Counted from the stretch's first letter, positions 1 to 9,006 are shown. The stretch: 64,000 nucleotides of DNA from Sphingopyxis sp. TUF1 (GCF_036687315.1 NZ_CP144683.1:806001-870000), one strand, 5' to 3'. A program made the numbers and translations. Notes: generated by a model not told the origin, from the sequence alone.

Positions 1-879
1 CGCCTCGGCAACGCCGATGATGATCGAGGTGCCCCAGCCGCGGTGGCAGGCTTCGAGCGCGATGCGCATCACCTCCGTATTGCCCGTCGCGTCGAACGTA
101 TAGTCGGCGCCGCCGTCGGTCATCGCGACAATCGCGGCGACGACATCCTCGCGGCTCATGCCCTTCGAGTTGAGGAAGTCGGTCATGCCGAACTTGCGGC
201 CCCACTCCTCGCGGTCGGGATTGATGTCGACGCCGATGATCTGGTTCGCGCCCGCAAGCCGCGCGCCCTGGATCACGTTGAGCCCGATGCCGCCGAGCCC
301 GAAGACGACGACATTGTCACCGACCTGCACCTTCGCGGTGTTGATGACCGCGCCAACCCCGGTGGTGACGCCGCAGCCGATGTAGCAGCTCGACTGGAAG
401 GGCGCATCCTCGCGGATTTTCGCGACCGCGATCTCGGGCAGCACGGTGAAGTTGGAGAAGGTCGAGCAGCCCATATAGTGAAAGATCGGCTGGCCCTTGT
501 ACGAAAAGCGCGTCGTGCCGTCGGGCATCAGCCCCTTGCCCTGCGTCGCGCGGATCGCGGTGCAAAGGTTGGTCTTGCCGCTCAGGCAGCTTTTGCACTG
601 GCGGCATTCGGGGGTGTAGAGCGGGATCACATGGTCGCCGGGAACGACGCTGGTGACGCCCGCGCCGACCTCGCGCACGATCCCTGCGCCCTCATGCCCC
701 AGCACGCTCGGGAAGATGCCCTCGCTGTCGAAGCCGTCGAGCGTATAGGCGTCGGTGTGGCAGATGCCCGTCGCCATGATCTCGACCAGCACCTCGCCCG
801 CCTTCGGGCCTTCGAGATCGAGTTCGACGATTTCGAGCGGCTTCTTCGCTTCGAACGCAACGGCGGCGCGGGTCTTCAT
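1..879 (-). CDS. S-(hydroxymethyl)glutathione dehydrogenase / class III alcohol dehydrogenase (C-terminus outside window)
   Basis: Zinc- and NAD-dependent medium-chain dehydrogenase that oxidises S-hydroxymethylglutathione in formaldehyde detoxification. The minus strand from 879 reads [20 protein letters not shown], then [12 protein letters not shown] and the GHEGAGIV motif around the catalytic zinc site. The structural-zinc lobe follows, with cysteines in [17 protein letters not shown], and then the Rossmann motif [18 protein letters not shown]. The DAYTLDG and GHEGAGIV stretches are typical of the class III family. About 293 residues are in the window; the family is near 370, so roughly 75 C-terminal residues are missing. 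A GGAGACC ribosome-binding site sits just upstream. The family call is secure; the substrate is inferred from the family. Confidence 0.92.
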   Translation of the reverse strand, partial: MKTRAAVAFEAKKPLEIVELDLEGPKAGEVLVEIMATGICHTDAYTLDGFDSEGIFPSVLGHEGAGIVREVGAGVTSVVPGDHVIPLYTPECRQCKSCLSGKTNLCTAIRATQGKGLMPDGTTRFSYKGQPIFHYMGCSTFSNFTVLPEIAVAKIREDAPFQSSCYIGCGVTTGVGAVINTAKVQVGDNVVVFGLGGIGLNVIQGARLAGANQIIGVDINPDREEWGRKFGMTDFLNSKGMSREDVVAAIVAMTDGGADYTFDATGNTEVMRIALEACHRGWGTSIIIGVAEA

Positions 880-942
880 GGGCGGTCTCCTTCTCGGCCG
901 CTCCAATCAGGCAAAGCGCGCGGCAATGCAAGATGCTCCCGA

Positions 943-1077
943 TCCTCCCTGTGGCGAAGCCATGGGGAGGGGGACCGTTCGCGAAGCGAATGGTGGAGGG
1001 GCCGCGACGGTCGTGCCATTGCCCCTCCGTCAAGGGCTACGCCGCTGCCACCTCCCCATGGCTTCGCCACAGGAAGG
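943..1077. repeat. Palindromic intergenic repeat, family A copy 1
   Basis: The left arm reads cctccctgtggcgaagccat and the right arm is its near-exact inverse, atggcttcgccacaggaagg. The central part contains gtggaggggccgcgac. A second, diverged copy with the same arms and centre lies at 15861-15993, so this is a dispersed family and not a simple terminator. Confidence 0.85.
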
Positions 1078-1248
1078 AATGGGTCGGCGTTTTCGGTCTT
1101 AAAGCGACAAAATATACGCATGTGCGACGCAAAACTGTCTCCTTTGTCGCTTTAAGAACGGGCGCAAACTTCGTTGAGATCAATGAGCCGGATAACAGGC
1201 TGGCACAGCGAAACGATGTAGGAAAGCGTCATCTTCGTGCCTCTCCCT

Positions 1249-1320
1249 CGTTATCCCGGACTTGATCGGGGCTCATGACTTCGGCGCTGCCGTGGATCCC
1301 GGATCAAGTCCGGGATGACG
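1249..1320. repeat. Palindromic intergenic repeat, family B copy 1
   Basis: The arms are based on atcccggacttgatc and gatcaagtccgggat, separated by about 35 bases. The right arm is the cleaner copy. The same family recurs at 61228-61298. It lies 3' of the serine ammonia-lyase gene, so the RNA could act as a terminator or 3' end stabiliser. Confidence 0.8.
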
Positions 1321-1338
1321 ACGGGAGAAACGTAGCTC

Positions 1339-2718
1339 TCAACACTCCACCACGCTAACCGCCAGCCCGCCCTTCGACGTTTCCTTATATTTGTCGCGCA
1401 TGTCGCGGCCCGTTTGCAGCATCGTCGCGATCACCGTGTCGAGGCTGACGACATGCGTGCCGTCGCCAATCATCGCGATGCGGCTCGCGTCGATCGCCTT
1501 GATCGCGCCCATCGCGTTGCGCTCGATGCAGGGGATCTGCACCAGCCCACCAATGGGATCACAAGTGAGGCCGAGGTTATGCTCCATGCCGATCTCGGCG
1601 GCGTTCTCCACCTGCGCGTTGGTGCCGCCGAGCGCCGCGGTCAGCCCCGCCGCCGCCATCGAACAGGCGACGCCGACCTCGCCCTGGCAGCCGACCTCGG
1701 CGCCCGAGATGCTGGCGTTACGCTTGTAGAGCGCGCCGACCGCACCCGCGGCGAGCAGGAAGGTGCGCACGCCCTTTGCATCGCCGCGATAGCTGCGCTT
1801 GTAATAGCGGATCACCGCAGGGATGATCCCCGCCGCACCGTTGGTCGGCGCGGTGACGACCTTGCCGCCCGCGGCATTTTCTTCGTTCACCGCCATCGCC
1901 CACAGGTTGATCCAGTCCATCATCGCCATCGGATCGGACAGGTTCGCCTCGTGCCGTTCGCGAATGTCGGCGGCGATCTGCGGCGCGCGGCGCTTGACCT
2001 TGAGCCCGCCGGGGAGCGTACCGGTGCTGCAGCATCCGGCGTCGATCGAGGCGTCCATCGCGGCGGCAATTTCGTCGAGCCCCGCCTCGACCTGCTCAAC
2101 GCTGCGGTGAACAAGTTCGTTTTCGAGCATCATTTCGGCAAAACTCTTGCCCGACGCAGCGCCCATGGCGAGCAGGTCGGCGCCTGAGGTGAAGGCGAAA
2201 GGAAGCTCGGCCTCATCCTCCGCGCCGCGGCTGTTGCGCCCCGCCTCATCCTCATCGACGACAAAGCCGCCGCCGATCGAAAAATACATACGTTTCGCGA
2301 GGATTTCGCCATCGGCGTCGCGCGCGGTGAAACTGACGGCGTTGCTGTGGAACGGCTGGCGCTGCTTCATCTGGAAATGCAGGTCGCGTTGCGGTTGAAA
2401 GCGGACGCGCTGGCGGCCGAGCAGGTAGAGGAAACCTTCGCTCTCCGCCCGGTCCCAATGCGCCCTGATCGCGGCCAGACTGGTGCTCGCGGGAATCTCG
2501 CCCGAGAGCCCCGCAACGATCGCAGTGTCGGCGGCATGGCCCTTGCCCGTCAGTGCGAGCGAGCCGTAGAGATCGGCCTCGACATGCGCGGTGCTGGTGA
2601 GCAGCGCCTGCTCATCGAGCCAGACGGCGAAGCGCCGCGCCGCGACCATCGGCCCGACGGTGTGCGAGCTGGAAGGACCGACACCGATTTTGAAGAGTTC
2701 GAACAGGCTGATCGTCAT
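1339..2718 (-). CDS. sdaA: L-serine ammonia-lyase, single-chain iron-sulfur type
   Basis: Deaminates L-serine to pyruvate and ammonia with a [4Fe-4S] cluster. The 459-residue product starts [20 protein letters not shown], the conserved N-terminus of the beta-domain. The alpha-domain cysteines expected to bind the cluster are C344 (EVGCQGEVG), C386 (LTCDPIGG) and C397 (IPCIERNA). Length is normal for the single-chain bacterial enzyme (about 455). I chose the ATG at 2718 because the frame further upstream runs into a palindromic repeat and gives non-homologous sequence (LPRRFAPRNDEE). It stands alone, with its 3' end beside a family B repeat. sdaA and sdaB cannot be told apart from sequence alone. 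Confidence 0.95.
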   Translation of the reverse strand: MTISLFELFKIGVGPSSSHTVGPMVAARRFAVWLDEQALLTSTAHVEADLYGSLALTGKGHAADTAIVAGLSGEIPASTSLAAIRAHWDRAESEGFLYLLGRQRVRFQPQRDLHFQMKQRQPFHSNAVSFTARDADGEILAKRMYFSIGGGFVVDEDEAGRNSRGAEDEAELPFAFTSGADLLAMGAASGKSFAEMMLENELVHRSVEQVEAGLDEIAAAMDASIDAGCCSTGTLPGGLKVKRRAPQIAADIRERHEANLSDPMAMMDWINLWAMAVNEENAAGGKVVTAPTNGAAGIIPAVIRYYKRSYRGDAKGVRTFLLAAGAVGALYKRNASISGAEVGCQGEVGVACSMAAAGLTAALGGTNAQVENAAEIGMEHNLGLTCDPIGGLVQIPCIERNAMGAIKAIDASRIAMIGDGTHVVSLDTVIATMLQTGRDMRDKYKETSKGGLAVSVVEC

Positions 2719-2790
2719 GGCGGCGCGTATAGGCGGATCGCGATCGTCGGGATAGGGGCGCCTATATATGACCCGACAGCGCCATTCCTC

Positions 2791-2884
2791 GTCATTGCGA
2801 GGAGCGAAGCGACGCGGCAATCGCCAGCTTTCGGCCTTACAGAAGGTTTCGAGCGGGAGATTGCTTCGCGTCGCTCGCAATGAC
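2791..2884. repeat. Palindromic intergenic repeat, family C copy 1
   Basis: The left arm gtcattgcgaggagcgaagc and the right arm gcttcgcgtcgctcgcaatgac are inverted copies around a centre of about 50 bases. Family C also occurs complete at 18857-18953 and as a single arm at 3602-3633. It separates sodB from the serine lyase gene. Confidence 0.85.
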
Positions 2885-2889
2885 TATAG

Positions 2890-3504
2890 TTACGCCGGAT
2901 AGGTCCAGCTGCCCTCGCGCGCGAAATTCTCGGCCGCGAAATCCCAGTTCAGCAGCTCGTCGACCACCGCGTCGACATAGGCCGGGCGCAGGTTCTTGCG
3001 GTCGATGTAGTAAGCATGTTCCCACACGTCGATCACGAGCAGCGGCTTGATGCCCGCGACAAGTTCGGTGCCGGCGTCGTGCGTGTCGGTGACCGACAGC
3101 GTGCCGTCGCGCGAAACGAGCCAGGCCCAGCCCGACGCGAAATGGTTGACCGCGGTTTCCTTGAGCTTCTTCTTCAGCTCGTCGAGCGAGCCGAAATCGC
3201 GGTCGATCGCGGCGGCGAGGTCACCCGCGGGCGCGGTCTTCGCGGGGCTCAGGCTGTTCCAGTAAAAAGCGTGGTTCCACGACTGCGCGGCATTGTTGAA
3301 CAGGCCCTTGTTGCCCGATCCTTCGGCGTGGTGGATGATTTCCTCAAGGCTCTTGTCGGCCAGTTCGGTGCCTTCGATTGCGGCGTTGGTCTTGTCGACA
3401 TAGGCCTTGTGATGCTTGCCATGGTGGGTCGCCAGCGTGTCGGCCGAAATATGCGGCGCGAGCGCGTCCTGAGCATAAGGCAGGGGAGGATGGGCGATCG
3501 TCAT
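2890..3504 (-). CDS. sodB: Superoxide dismutase [Fe/Mn]
   Basis: Converts superoxide to oxygen and hydrogen peroxide in the cytoplasm. The 204-residue product begins MTIAHPPLPYAQDALAPHIS. It shows all expected metal ligands: H27 in the HHGKHH motif, the histidine of SWNHAFYW, and the D and H of DVWEHAYYIDRKN. The AAQSWNHAFYW segment carries the second-sphere glutamine in the position usual for Fe enzymes, so an iron or cambialistic enzyme is likely. The ATG at 3504 is preceded by GGAGA at the right distance. The longer frame upstream has no homology. No signal peptide is visible. Confidence 0.96.
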   Translation of the reverse strand: MTIAHPPLPYAQDALAPHISADTLATHHGKHHKAYVDKTNAAIEGTELADKSLEEIIHHAEGSGNKGLFNNAAQSWNHAFYWNSLSPAKTAPAGDLAAAIDRDFGSLDELKKKLKETAVNHFASGWAWLVSRDGTLSVTDTHDAGTELVAGIKPLLVIDVWEHAYYIDRKNLRPAYVDAVVDELLNWDFAAENFAREGSWTYPA

Positions 3505-3601
3505 GGCAGTCTCCATTTTGTTTTTGAGGGGTTTGCGAGCCTTAACTCGGTATCGCGGCGGCGGGTTGCAACCCTGTGACAGGGAAAATTTCCGCAAGTC
3601 C

Positions 3602-3633
3602 CGTCATTGCGAGGAGCGAAGCGACGAACGCGG
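3602..3633. repeat. Single arm of palindromic repeat family C
   Basis: The sequence cgtcattgcgaggagcgaag repeats the left arm of the family C palindromes at 2791 and 18857, but no inverse arm follows. It ends against the stop codon of the ligase gene at 3634, so the missing arm was probably lost. Confidence 0.7.
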
Positions 3634-5286
3634 CTAGGTCACCATCGCCCGCAAGGTCGCGATCCGGTCCGCCTCCTCCGCCGGCTTGTCGCGGCGGATG
3701 CGCGAAATGCGGGGGAAGCGCATCGCGAGGCCCGACTTGTGGCGCTTGCTGTCATGGATCGAATCGAACGCGACTTCGAGCACGAGCGACTTTTCGACCT
3801 CGCGCACCGGGCCGAAGCGGTTCAGCGTGTTGTCGCGCACGAACTTGTCGAGCCACTTCAGCTCCTCGTCGGTGAAGCCCGAATAGGCCTTGCCCACCGG
3901 CAACAGCTCACCGTCGTCGCTCCAGCAGCCGAAAGTATAATCCGAATAGAAGCTCGCCCGCCGCCCGTTGCCGCGCTGCGCATACATCATCACGCAATCG
4001 GCGGTGAGCGGATCGCGTTTCCATTTGTACCAGAGCCCGGCGCGGCGACCCGCGACATAAAGCGCATCGCGGCGCTTGAGCATCACCCCCTCGATCGCGG
4101 CATCGCGCGCGCCGGCGCGGCGCTCGGCGAGGTCGTCGAAGTCGCGCGCTTCGATGACTTGCGACAGGTCGAAATGACTGTCGGCGAGCCGCGGCACAAA
4201 ACTTTCGAGCTGGCGCCGCCGTTCGATCCACGGCAGAGCGCGCAGATCGTTGCCGTCGACCGCGAGAAGGTCGTAAACGCGGACGAACGCCGGGTAATCG
4301 GCGAGCATCTTCTTCGAGACGACCTTGCGCCCGAGTCTTTGCTGGAGCGCATTGAAGCTCGCGGCTTCGCCGCCCTGCGCATCGCCGCGCACAAGCAGTT
4401 CGCCGTCGATCACTGCGTCCTGATCGAACGCCGCGACCAGTTCGGGGAAGGCGGCGCTGATCTCCTCGCCGCCGCGGCTGTAAATGCGCGTCTCGCTCCC
4501 TCCGCGCACAATCTGGACGCGGATGCCGTCCCATTTCCATTCGGCGGCATAGTCGGCGAGATCGACGCTCTCCTCCTCCAGCGGATGCGCGAGCATGAAG
4601 GGGCGGAAAAAGGCGACGTCGGCGAGGTCGGGCCGCTCGGCCCTGCCCTCGCCCCATGCAAAGAGCGGCGCATAGGGCGGCGGGATCGCGTGCCACAGCT
4701 CCTCGACATCGTCGACCGGCACATCGAACGCCTGCGCAAACGCCTGTTTCGCGAGCCGCGCCGACACCCCGACACGCATCCCGCCGAGCGCGAGCTTGAG
4801 CAGCGCGTAGCGGCCGTCGGCGTCGAGCCGGTCGAGCAAGGACGCGAGGATCGCGGGGGCGTCGCTGCGGGTGGCAGCGGAAAGCGCATCGACGGCCTGG
4901 GACACGCTCAAGCCCCTCCCCTTCAGGGGAGGGGTATGGGGTGGGGGCTCGATACCTTGTGCAAGGCCGATGGCCCCCACCCCCGGCCCCTCCCCTGAAG
5001 GGGAGGGGTGAAAAGGCTCCGGCCAGAGCAGCGCCGCCGTCTCCGCTGTATCGCCAACGAAATGCCGCGACAGCCGGAACAATTCTTCGTCGACGCGGGT
5101 CGCGAGCAAGGCGCGTACCATCCCTGCCTTCACCGCGGGAAAGTCGAGGCTTTCGGTCAGCGCCGCGATTGCCCAGCCGCGATCGGGGTCGGGGGTGTGG
5201 CGGAGGTAATCGACGATCAGCGCGAGCTTGGAATTACGTGAGCGCGTGTAGATCAGACGGTCGATCAGGGCGGCAAAGCGCTTCAC
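3634..5286 (-). CDS. ATP-dependent DNA ligase, ligase-associated DNA damage response type
   Basis: Seals nicks using ATP. The 550-residue product has an N-terminal DNA-binding domain, the nucleotidyltransferase motif I in AAEWKWDGIRVQ (adenylated lysine K251), motif IV IEGVMLKRRDALY, motif V YKWKRDPLTAD, and a C-terminal OB-fold. The GTG start at 5286 overlaps the exonuclease stop codon as GTGA, so translation is probably coupled. Residues about 92-126 (PSPSGEGPGVGAIGL...) are proline/glycine-rich and encoded entirely by a palindromic repeat inserted in frame, which explains why the protein is longer than expected. The usual partner helicase of this ligase family is not in the window. Confidence 0.93.
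   Translation of the reverse strand: MKRFAALIDRLIYTRSRNSKLALIVDYLRHTPDPDRGWAIAALTESLDFPAVKAGMVRALLATRVDEELFRLSRHFVGDTAETAALLWPEPFHPSPSGEGPGVGAIGLAQGIEPPPHTPPLKGRGLSVSQAVDALSAATRSDAPAILASLLDRLDADGRYALLKLALGGMRVGVSARLAKQAFAQAFDVPVDDVEELWHAIPPPYAPLFAWGEGRAERPDLADVAFFRPFMLAHPLEEESVDLADYAAEWKWDGIRVQIVRGGSETRIYSRGGEEISAAFPELVAAFDQDAVIDGELLVRGDAQGGEAASFNALQQRLGRKVVSKKMLADYPAFVRVYDLLAVDGNDLRALPWIERRRQLESFVPRLADSHFDLSQVIEARDFDDLAERRAGARDAAIEGVMLKRRDALYVAGRRAGLWYKWKRDPLTADCVMMYAQRGNGRRASFYSDYTFGCWSDDGELLPVGKAYSGFTDEELKWLDKFVRDNTLNRFGPVREVEKSLVLEVAFDSIHDSKRHKSGLAMRFPRISRIRRDKPAEEADRIATLRAMVT
4910..5009. repeat. Palindromic repeat inside the ligase coding sequence
   Basis: Two copies of a hairpin built on cccctcccct and aggggagggg (4910-4934 and 4985-5009) flank a centre of about 50 bases, giving a large palindrome of the kind normally seen between genes. 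It keeps the ligase frame open and adds about 35 residues between the N-terminal and catalytic parts of the protein. Confidence 0.85.
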
Positions 5287-6299
5287 GCCTCCTCTTCCTC
5301 CAGATCGCGGCCGACGAGGTGGAGCGCGCGCGCCTTGCGCTGGGTGAGTTCGCACCAGCGGAGCAAGCCGTCCTCGCTCCCGTGGGTAATCCATGTTTCG
5401 CTGGGGTTCACCTCGGCAATCGTGGCGGTCAGCTCGTCCCAGTCGGCATGGTCCGAAATCACCAGCGGCAGTTCGACCATCCGCTGCCGCGCGCGCTGGC
5501 GAACGCGCATCCAGCCCGACGCCATCGCGGTCACCGGATCGGGCAGGCGCCGCGACCAGCGATCATTGAGCGCCGACGGCGGTGCAAGGACAATCTGCCC
5601 GGCGATCTCGGCCTTGTCGGCTTCGCTCACGAGCCTGAGTTCGCCCAGATCGACGCCGTGGATTGCATATAGCTTGCACATACGTTCGAGCGCGCCGTGG
5701 ATATATATGGGCGCATCCCACCCCGCCCCACGCAGTTCGGCAATGACACGCTGCGCCTTGCCGAGCGCATAAGCGCCGACGAGAACCGAACGCTCGGGCT
5801 CGGCGCGCACCGCACCGATGAGCTTGGCGATCTCCTGCCCCGTCGGCGGATGGCGGAACACCGGCAGGCCGAAGGTCGCCTCGGTGACGAAGATGTCGCA
5901 CGGCACCACCTCGAAGCCCGCACAGGTCGGGTCGGCGCGGCGTTTATAGTCGCCGGTGACGACGATCCGCTCGCCTGCATACTCCATCAATATCTGCGCG
6001 CTGCCGAGCACGTGCCCCGCAGGGTGAAAGGAAAAGCGCACCCCGCCGCGCTCGAACCCATCGCCATATTCAAACGCCCGATTATGGCTCGCCTCGACAT
6101 CGACGCCATAGCGCAGCGCCATGATCGCGAGCGTTTCGGGCGTCGCGAACACCGCGCCATGGCCGCTGCGCGCATGGTCGGCATGGCCATGCGTCACCGC
6201 AGCGCGTTCGACCGGGCGCGAGGGGTCGATCCACAGGTCGGCGGGTTTCACATAGATGCCGCCGGGATGCGGCTCGATCCAGGTCTTGGTTTTCGCCAT
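5283..6299 (-). CDS. Ligase-associated DNA damage response exonuclease (metallo-beta-lactamase fold)
   Basis: Predicted nuclease of the MBL / beta-CASP superfamily, related to the SNM1/Pso2 type. The 338-residue product begins MAKTKTWIEPHPGGIYVKPADLWIDP and has the metal-binding HxHxDH motif at H37-H42 (THGHADHARSGH). Further histidine motifs are in FHPAGHVLGSAQ and the aspartate of VVTGDYKRR. Near the C-terminus come SDHADWDEL and ITHGSEDGLLRW. The ATG at 6299 shares its A with the TGA of the upstream UdgX gene (TGATG), and the 3' end overlaps the ligase start. Gene order and overlap argue for a shared repair task with the ligase. The substrate is not known from sequence. Confidence 0.92.
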   Translation of the reverse strand: MAKTKTWIEPHPGGIYVKPADLWIDPSRPVERAAVTHGHADHARSGHGAVFATPETLAIMALRYGVDVEASHNRAFEYGDGFERGGVRFSFHPAGHVLGSAQILMEYAGERIVVTGDYKRRADPTCAGFEVVPCDIFVTEATFGLPVFRHPPTGQEIAKLIGAVRAEPERSVLVGAYALGKAQRVIAELRGAGWDAPIYIHGALERMCKLYAIHGVDLGELRLVSEADKAEIAGQIVLAPPSALNDRWSRRLPDPVTAMASGWMRVRQRARQRMVELPLVISDHADWDELTATIAEVNPSETWITHGSEDGLLRWCELTQRKARALHLVGRDLEEEEA

Positions 6300-7726
6300 C
6301 AGGCGGCGAGCTTCCGCGCGCGCGCAAGATCGGCGACGAACATCGCCCGCTCCTCGGCGGCGCGTTCGCGGTCGGGAAGGCGCAGAAGAAAGGATGGATG
6401 GATCGTCGCGATCAGTTTCGTGCCCCCCGCAAGTTCGTGGACCGCGCCGCGCATCGATTTGATGCTCGCACTCTTGCCCGTCACCCCGCGCAGCGCACTC
6501 GCGCCCAATGTGACGATCAGTTCGGGCTGAACAAATGCGCGTTCCTTGTCGAGCCACCATCGGCAGATGTCGATTTCGGCGCTGGTCGGATTCTGGTGCA
6601 ATCGCCGCTTACCGCGCGGCTCGAACTTGAAATGCTTGACCGCGTTGGTGAGGAACAGGCGCCGCCGATCCAGTCCCGCCTCGGCAAGCGCGGCGTCCAG
6701 CACCTGCCCCGCCGGGCCGACGAAGGGCCGCCCCTGAAGATCCTCCTGATCGCCCGGTTGTTCGCCCACAAGCATGATACGCGCCGCGTCCGGCCCCTCG
6801 CCCGCGACTCCCTGCGTCGCGTCGCAATAAAGCGGACAGCGCGTGCAGCGATCGACCGTCCGTGCAACATCGGCCAGCGTTTTCACATCGTCATCAAGGG
6901 CCAAGTCATCGGGCACGCGCGTCCGCCATTTTTCGGTACGAGAGTTCGCAGCCGAAACGGCCATTTCGCGCATCCGTTCCACCCGGGCCGCAGCACCGGC
7001 GAGCAGCGGCGCGATGTCCTGCGCTTCGGGCAGGTTCTTCCAGTATTTCTTCGGCATCTCGGCGCGCATCGCATCGATCTTTACCCGCGCGGGGTTGAAG
7101 ATCGCGCCATAATAGGTGCGCCACTGATCCTCGACGACGTCGCTGTCCGGCACCTCGTTCTTCGTTCCGCCGGGGCCGAAGGTCAGCGTTTCGTCCCGCC
7201 AGATCGCCCGCGCGTCGGGGGTCACAATTGCCCAATCCATGCCGTAAAAGCGGCGCTGGAAAAAGGGCGCAGTCAGCCGCAATATCCGGTGTGACGGTTC
7301 GAACCACGCGGCGAAGCTTTCGCGCCCATTCGCCTCGCCCAAGCGCCGAAAGCGCACGAAGGCGTGCATCTTGTGAACATCGCGGCGGATCGCCTTGTCC
7401 GCCCCCCGCAGCCAGTCGACATCGGCATCGGTCGTGCGCGCGAGCAACTGCCGGTCGCGGAGCGCGCGCCAGGCGATCCGGTAAAGCCGCGCGGGCACCT
7501 CTGCACTGCGATGACAAATGACGCGGTCGGCGATTTCGACGAATTCGCGCGGCAAGCTGAGCCGTGCCGTCGGCGCCGCAGCAACCGCGTCGCCGAACAG
7601 CGATGCACCCTCGTCACTGCCGCGCCAGCTTACCGCCTCGGGCGCAACACCGCCCGCAAGCAGACCGCGCGCTGCGCTTCGCCATTCGGCAAAATCGCCC
7701 GGCACTGTCAGCACGACCTCCTTCAC
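6299..7726 (-). CDS. udgX: TIGR03915-like domain fused to UdgX uracil-DNA-binding domain
   Basis: A 475-residue fusion. Residues 1 to about 260 match the TIGR03915-type 'DNA metabolism' domain that accompanies radical SAM proteins. Residues about 285-475 are a family 4-like uracil-DNA glycosylase domain with cysteines C294 and C297 (CTRCPLYC), the active-site segment GEQPGDQEDLQGRPFVGPAG and a C-terminal HPSFLLR. The insertion loop GKRRLHQNPT carries the UdgX signature. In characterised UdgX proteins the histidine of this loop (here H377) forms a covalent bond to the abasic sugar after uracil release. The GTG start at 7726 overlaps the radical SAM stop as GTGA. The fusion and the operon point to damaged-base processing; the covalent chemistry is inferred from the motif. 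Confidence 0.92.
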   Translation of the reverse strand: MKEVVLTVPGDFAEWRSAARGLLAGGVAPEAVSWRGSDEGASLFGDAVAAAPTARLSLPREFVEIADRVICHRSAEVPARLYRIAWRALRDRQLLARTTDADVDWLRGADKAIRRDVHKMHAFVRFRRLGEANGRESFAAWFEPSHRILRLTAPFFQRRFYGMDWAIVTPDARAIWRDETLTFGPGGTKNEVPDSDVVEDQWRTYYGAIFNPARVKIDAMRAEMPKKYWKNLPEAQDIAPLLAGAAARVERMREMAVSAANSRTEKWRTRVPDDLALDDDVKTLADVARTVDRCTRCPLYCDATQGVAGEGPDAARIMLVGEQPGDQEDLQGRPFVGPAGQVLDAALAEAGLDRRRLFLTNAVKHFKFEPRGKRRLHQNPTSAEIDICRWWLDKERAFVQPELIVTLGASALRGVTGKSASIKSMRGAVHELAGGTKLIATIHPSFLLRLPDRERAAEERAMFVADLARARKLAA

Positions 7727-8973
7727 AGCGCGAGCGCCAGTTGCTCCGCCGGCGGCGCGAAGCGCGCGCGCAGATCGGCGCTGTCGGTGAGCGCGCCCGG
7801 CCGCCAGTCGGGCGTGACGATGAAGGGCAAAAGTTTCTTCACCGAGGCCGTCAGCTTTGCGAGATCGCTTAGCCGCAGCCTGCCCAGCCGCCGCGCCGCG
7901 ACGATGCGGTCGACCGCGCGTGTGCCCAGTCCCGGAACACGAAGCAGAAGCTCGCGCGGTGCGCGGTTGATGTCGACGGGAAAGGCTTCGCGCCGCATCA
8001 GCGCCCAGGCGAGCTTGGGATCGATCGCGAGGTCGAGCATCCCCTCCTTCGCCCCGGCCATGATCTCGGCGCGCTCGAAGCCGTAGAAACGCAGCAGCCA
8101 GTCGGCCTGATACAGCCGATGCTCGCGCATCAGCGGCGGCCGCACCGGCGGCAGGTCGCGGCTGGCGTCGGGGATCGGGCTGTAGGCTGAATAATAGACG
8201 CGGCGTAGCCGGTATCCCGAATATAGATTCGTCGCGGCTTTCAATATGTCGTCGTCGCGCGCCGCATCGGCGCCGACGATCATCTGCGTCGACTGGCCCG
8301 CGGGCGCAAAGCGCGGCGGCATCGCCTTGCCGATCAGCCGGCTTTTTGCCGCCTCGATCGCGTCGTCGGCGCCGACGCGCACGGACGCCATCGTCTTGCG
8401 GATCGTCTCGGGCTTTTTTTCGGGCGCAAAGCTCGCCAGCCCCGCCTCGGTCGGCAGTTCGACGTTGGTCGAGAGCCGGTCGGCATAAAGCCCGGCCAGC
8501 GCGACCAGCCCCGGATCGGCACCCGCAATCGTCTTCAGATGGATATAGCCCTGGAAATGATGCTCTTCGCGCAGGATGCGCGCCACCTCGACAAGCTGCT
8601 CCATGGTATAATCCTCGGACCGGATAATGCCCGACGACAGGAACAGGCCTTCGATATAATTGCGCTTGTAAAAATCGAGCGTCAGCGTGACGACGTCTTG
8701 CGGACTGAATCGTGCGCGTTCAACATTGCTCGAGGCGCGGTTGATGCAGAAGCGGCAGTCGTAGATGCAAAAATTGGTCAGCAGGATTTTCAGCAGTGAA
8801 ATACAGCGGCCGTCGGGGGCGTAGCTGTGGCAGATGCCCATGCCTTCGGTCGATCCGATGCCCTTGGTGGCCGTCGAATCGCGCTTTACCGTGCCTGAAG
8901 AAGCACAGGACGCGTCATATTTCGCCGCATCGGCGAGCACGGCCAGCTTTTCCAGAATCGCTTTTGCGGACAT
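7723..8973 (-). CDS. Putative DNA modification/repair radical SAM protein (TIGR03916-like)
   Basis: Radical S-adenosylmethionine enzyme of 416 residues. The [4Fe-4S] motif CxxxCxxC is at C69, C73 and C76 (NFCIYDCRFC), preceded by KILLTNFC. The chain continues with a TIM-barrel part (GLFLSSGII, YIHLKTI, STNVELPTE). The C-terminal segment (INRAPRELLLRVPGLGTRAVDRIVAAR) is a helix-hairpin-helix DNA-binding motif. It is the first gene of a four-gene overlapping operon and has an SOS box 18 bases before its ATG. The pairing with a TIGR03915/UdgX protein is characteristic of this family. The reaction it catalyses is unknown; DNA binding is inferred from the helix-hairpin-helix. Confidence 0.9.
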   Translation of the reverse strand: MSAKAILEKLAVLADAAKYDASCASSGTVKRDSTATKGIGSTEGMGICHSYAPDGRCISLLKILLTNFCIYDCRFCINRASSNVERARFSPQDVVTLTLDFYKRNYIEGLFLSSGIIRSEDYTMEQLVEVARILREEHHFQGYIHLKTIAGADPGLVALAGLYADRLSTNVELPTEAGLASFAPEKKPETIRKTMASVRVGADDAIEAAKSRLIGKAMPPRFAPAGQSTQMIVGADAARDDDILKAATNLYSGYRLRRVYYSAYSPIPDASRDLPPVRPPLMREHRLYQADWLLRFYGFERAEIMAGAKEGMLDLAIDPKLAWALMRREAFPVDINRAPRELLLRVPGLGTRAVDRIVAARRLGRLRLSDLAKLTASVKKLLPFIVTPDWRPGALTDSADLRARFAPPAEQLALAL

Positions 8974-8991
8974 GCCCCATGATTAGCATGA

Positions 8992-9006
8992 GAACATAGT
9001 TAGAAC
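8992..9006 (-). promoter_or_regulatory. LexA (SOS) box upstream of the repair operon
   Basis: On the minus strand the sequence is GTTCTAACTATGTTC, a perfect GTTC-N7-GTTC, which is the LexA operator of Alphaproteobacteria. It ends 18 bases before the ATG of the radical SAM gene, where it would overlap the promoter or start of transcription. No other perfect copy was noticed in a promoter position in the window. Confidence 0.85.

Larger units (their letters stand above)
880..1338. other. Intergenic region holding two palindromic repeats
   Basis: No gene is supported in this 459-base stretch. It holds a long inverted repeat at about 943-1077 and a shorter one at about 1249-1320, listed separately. 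Open frames here run through the repeats and have no protein features. Confidence 0.6.

Noticed and set aside
43..1155. Plus-strand frame of 370 codons at the left edge
   Set aside because: It is antisense to the class III alcohol dehydrogenase and continues into a palindromic repeat.
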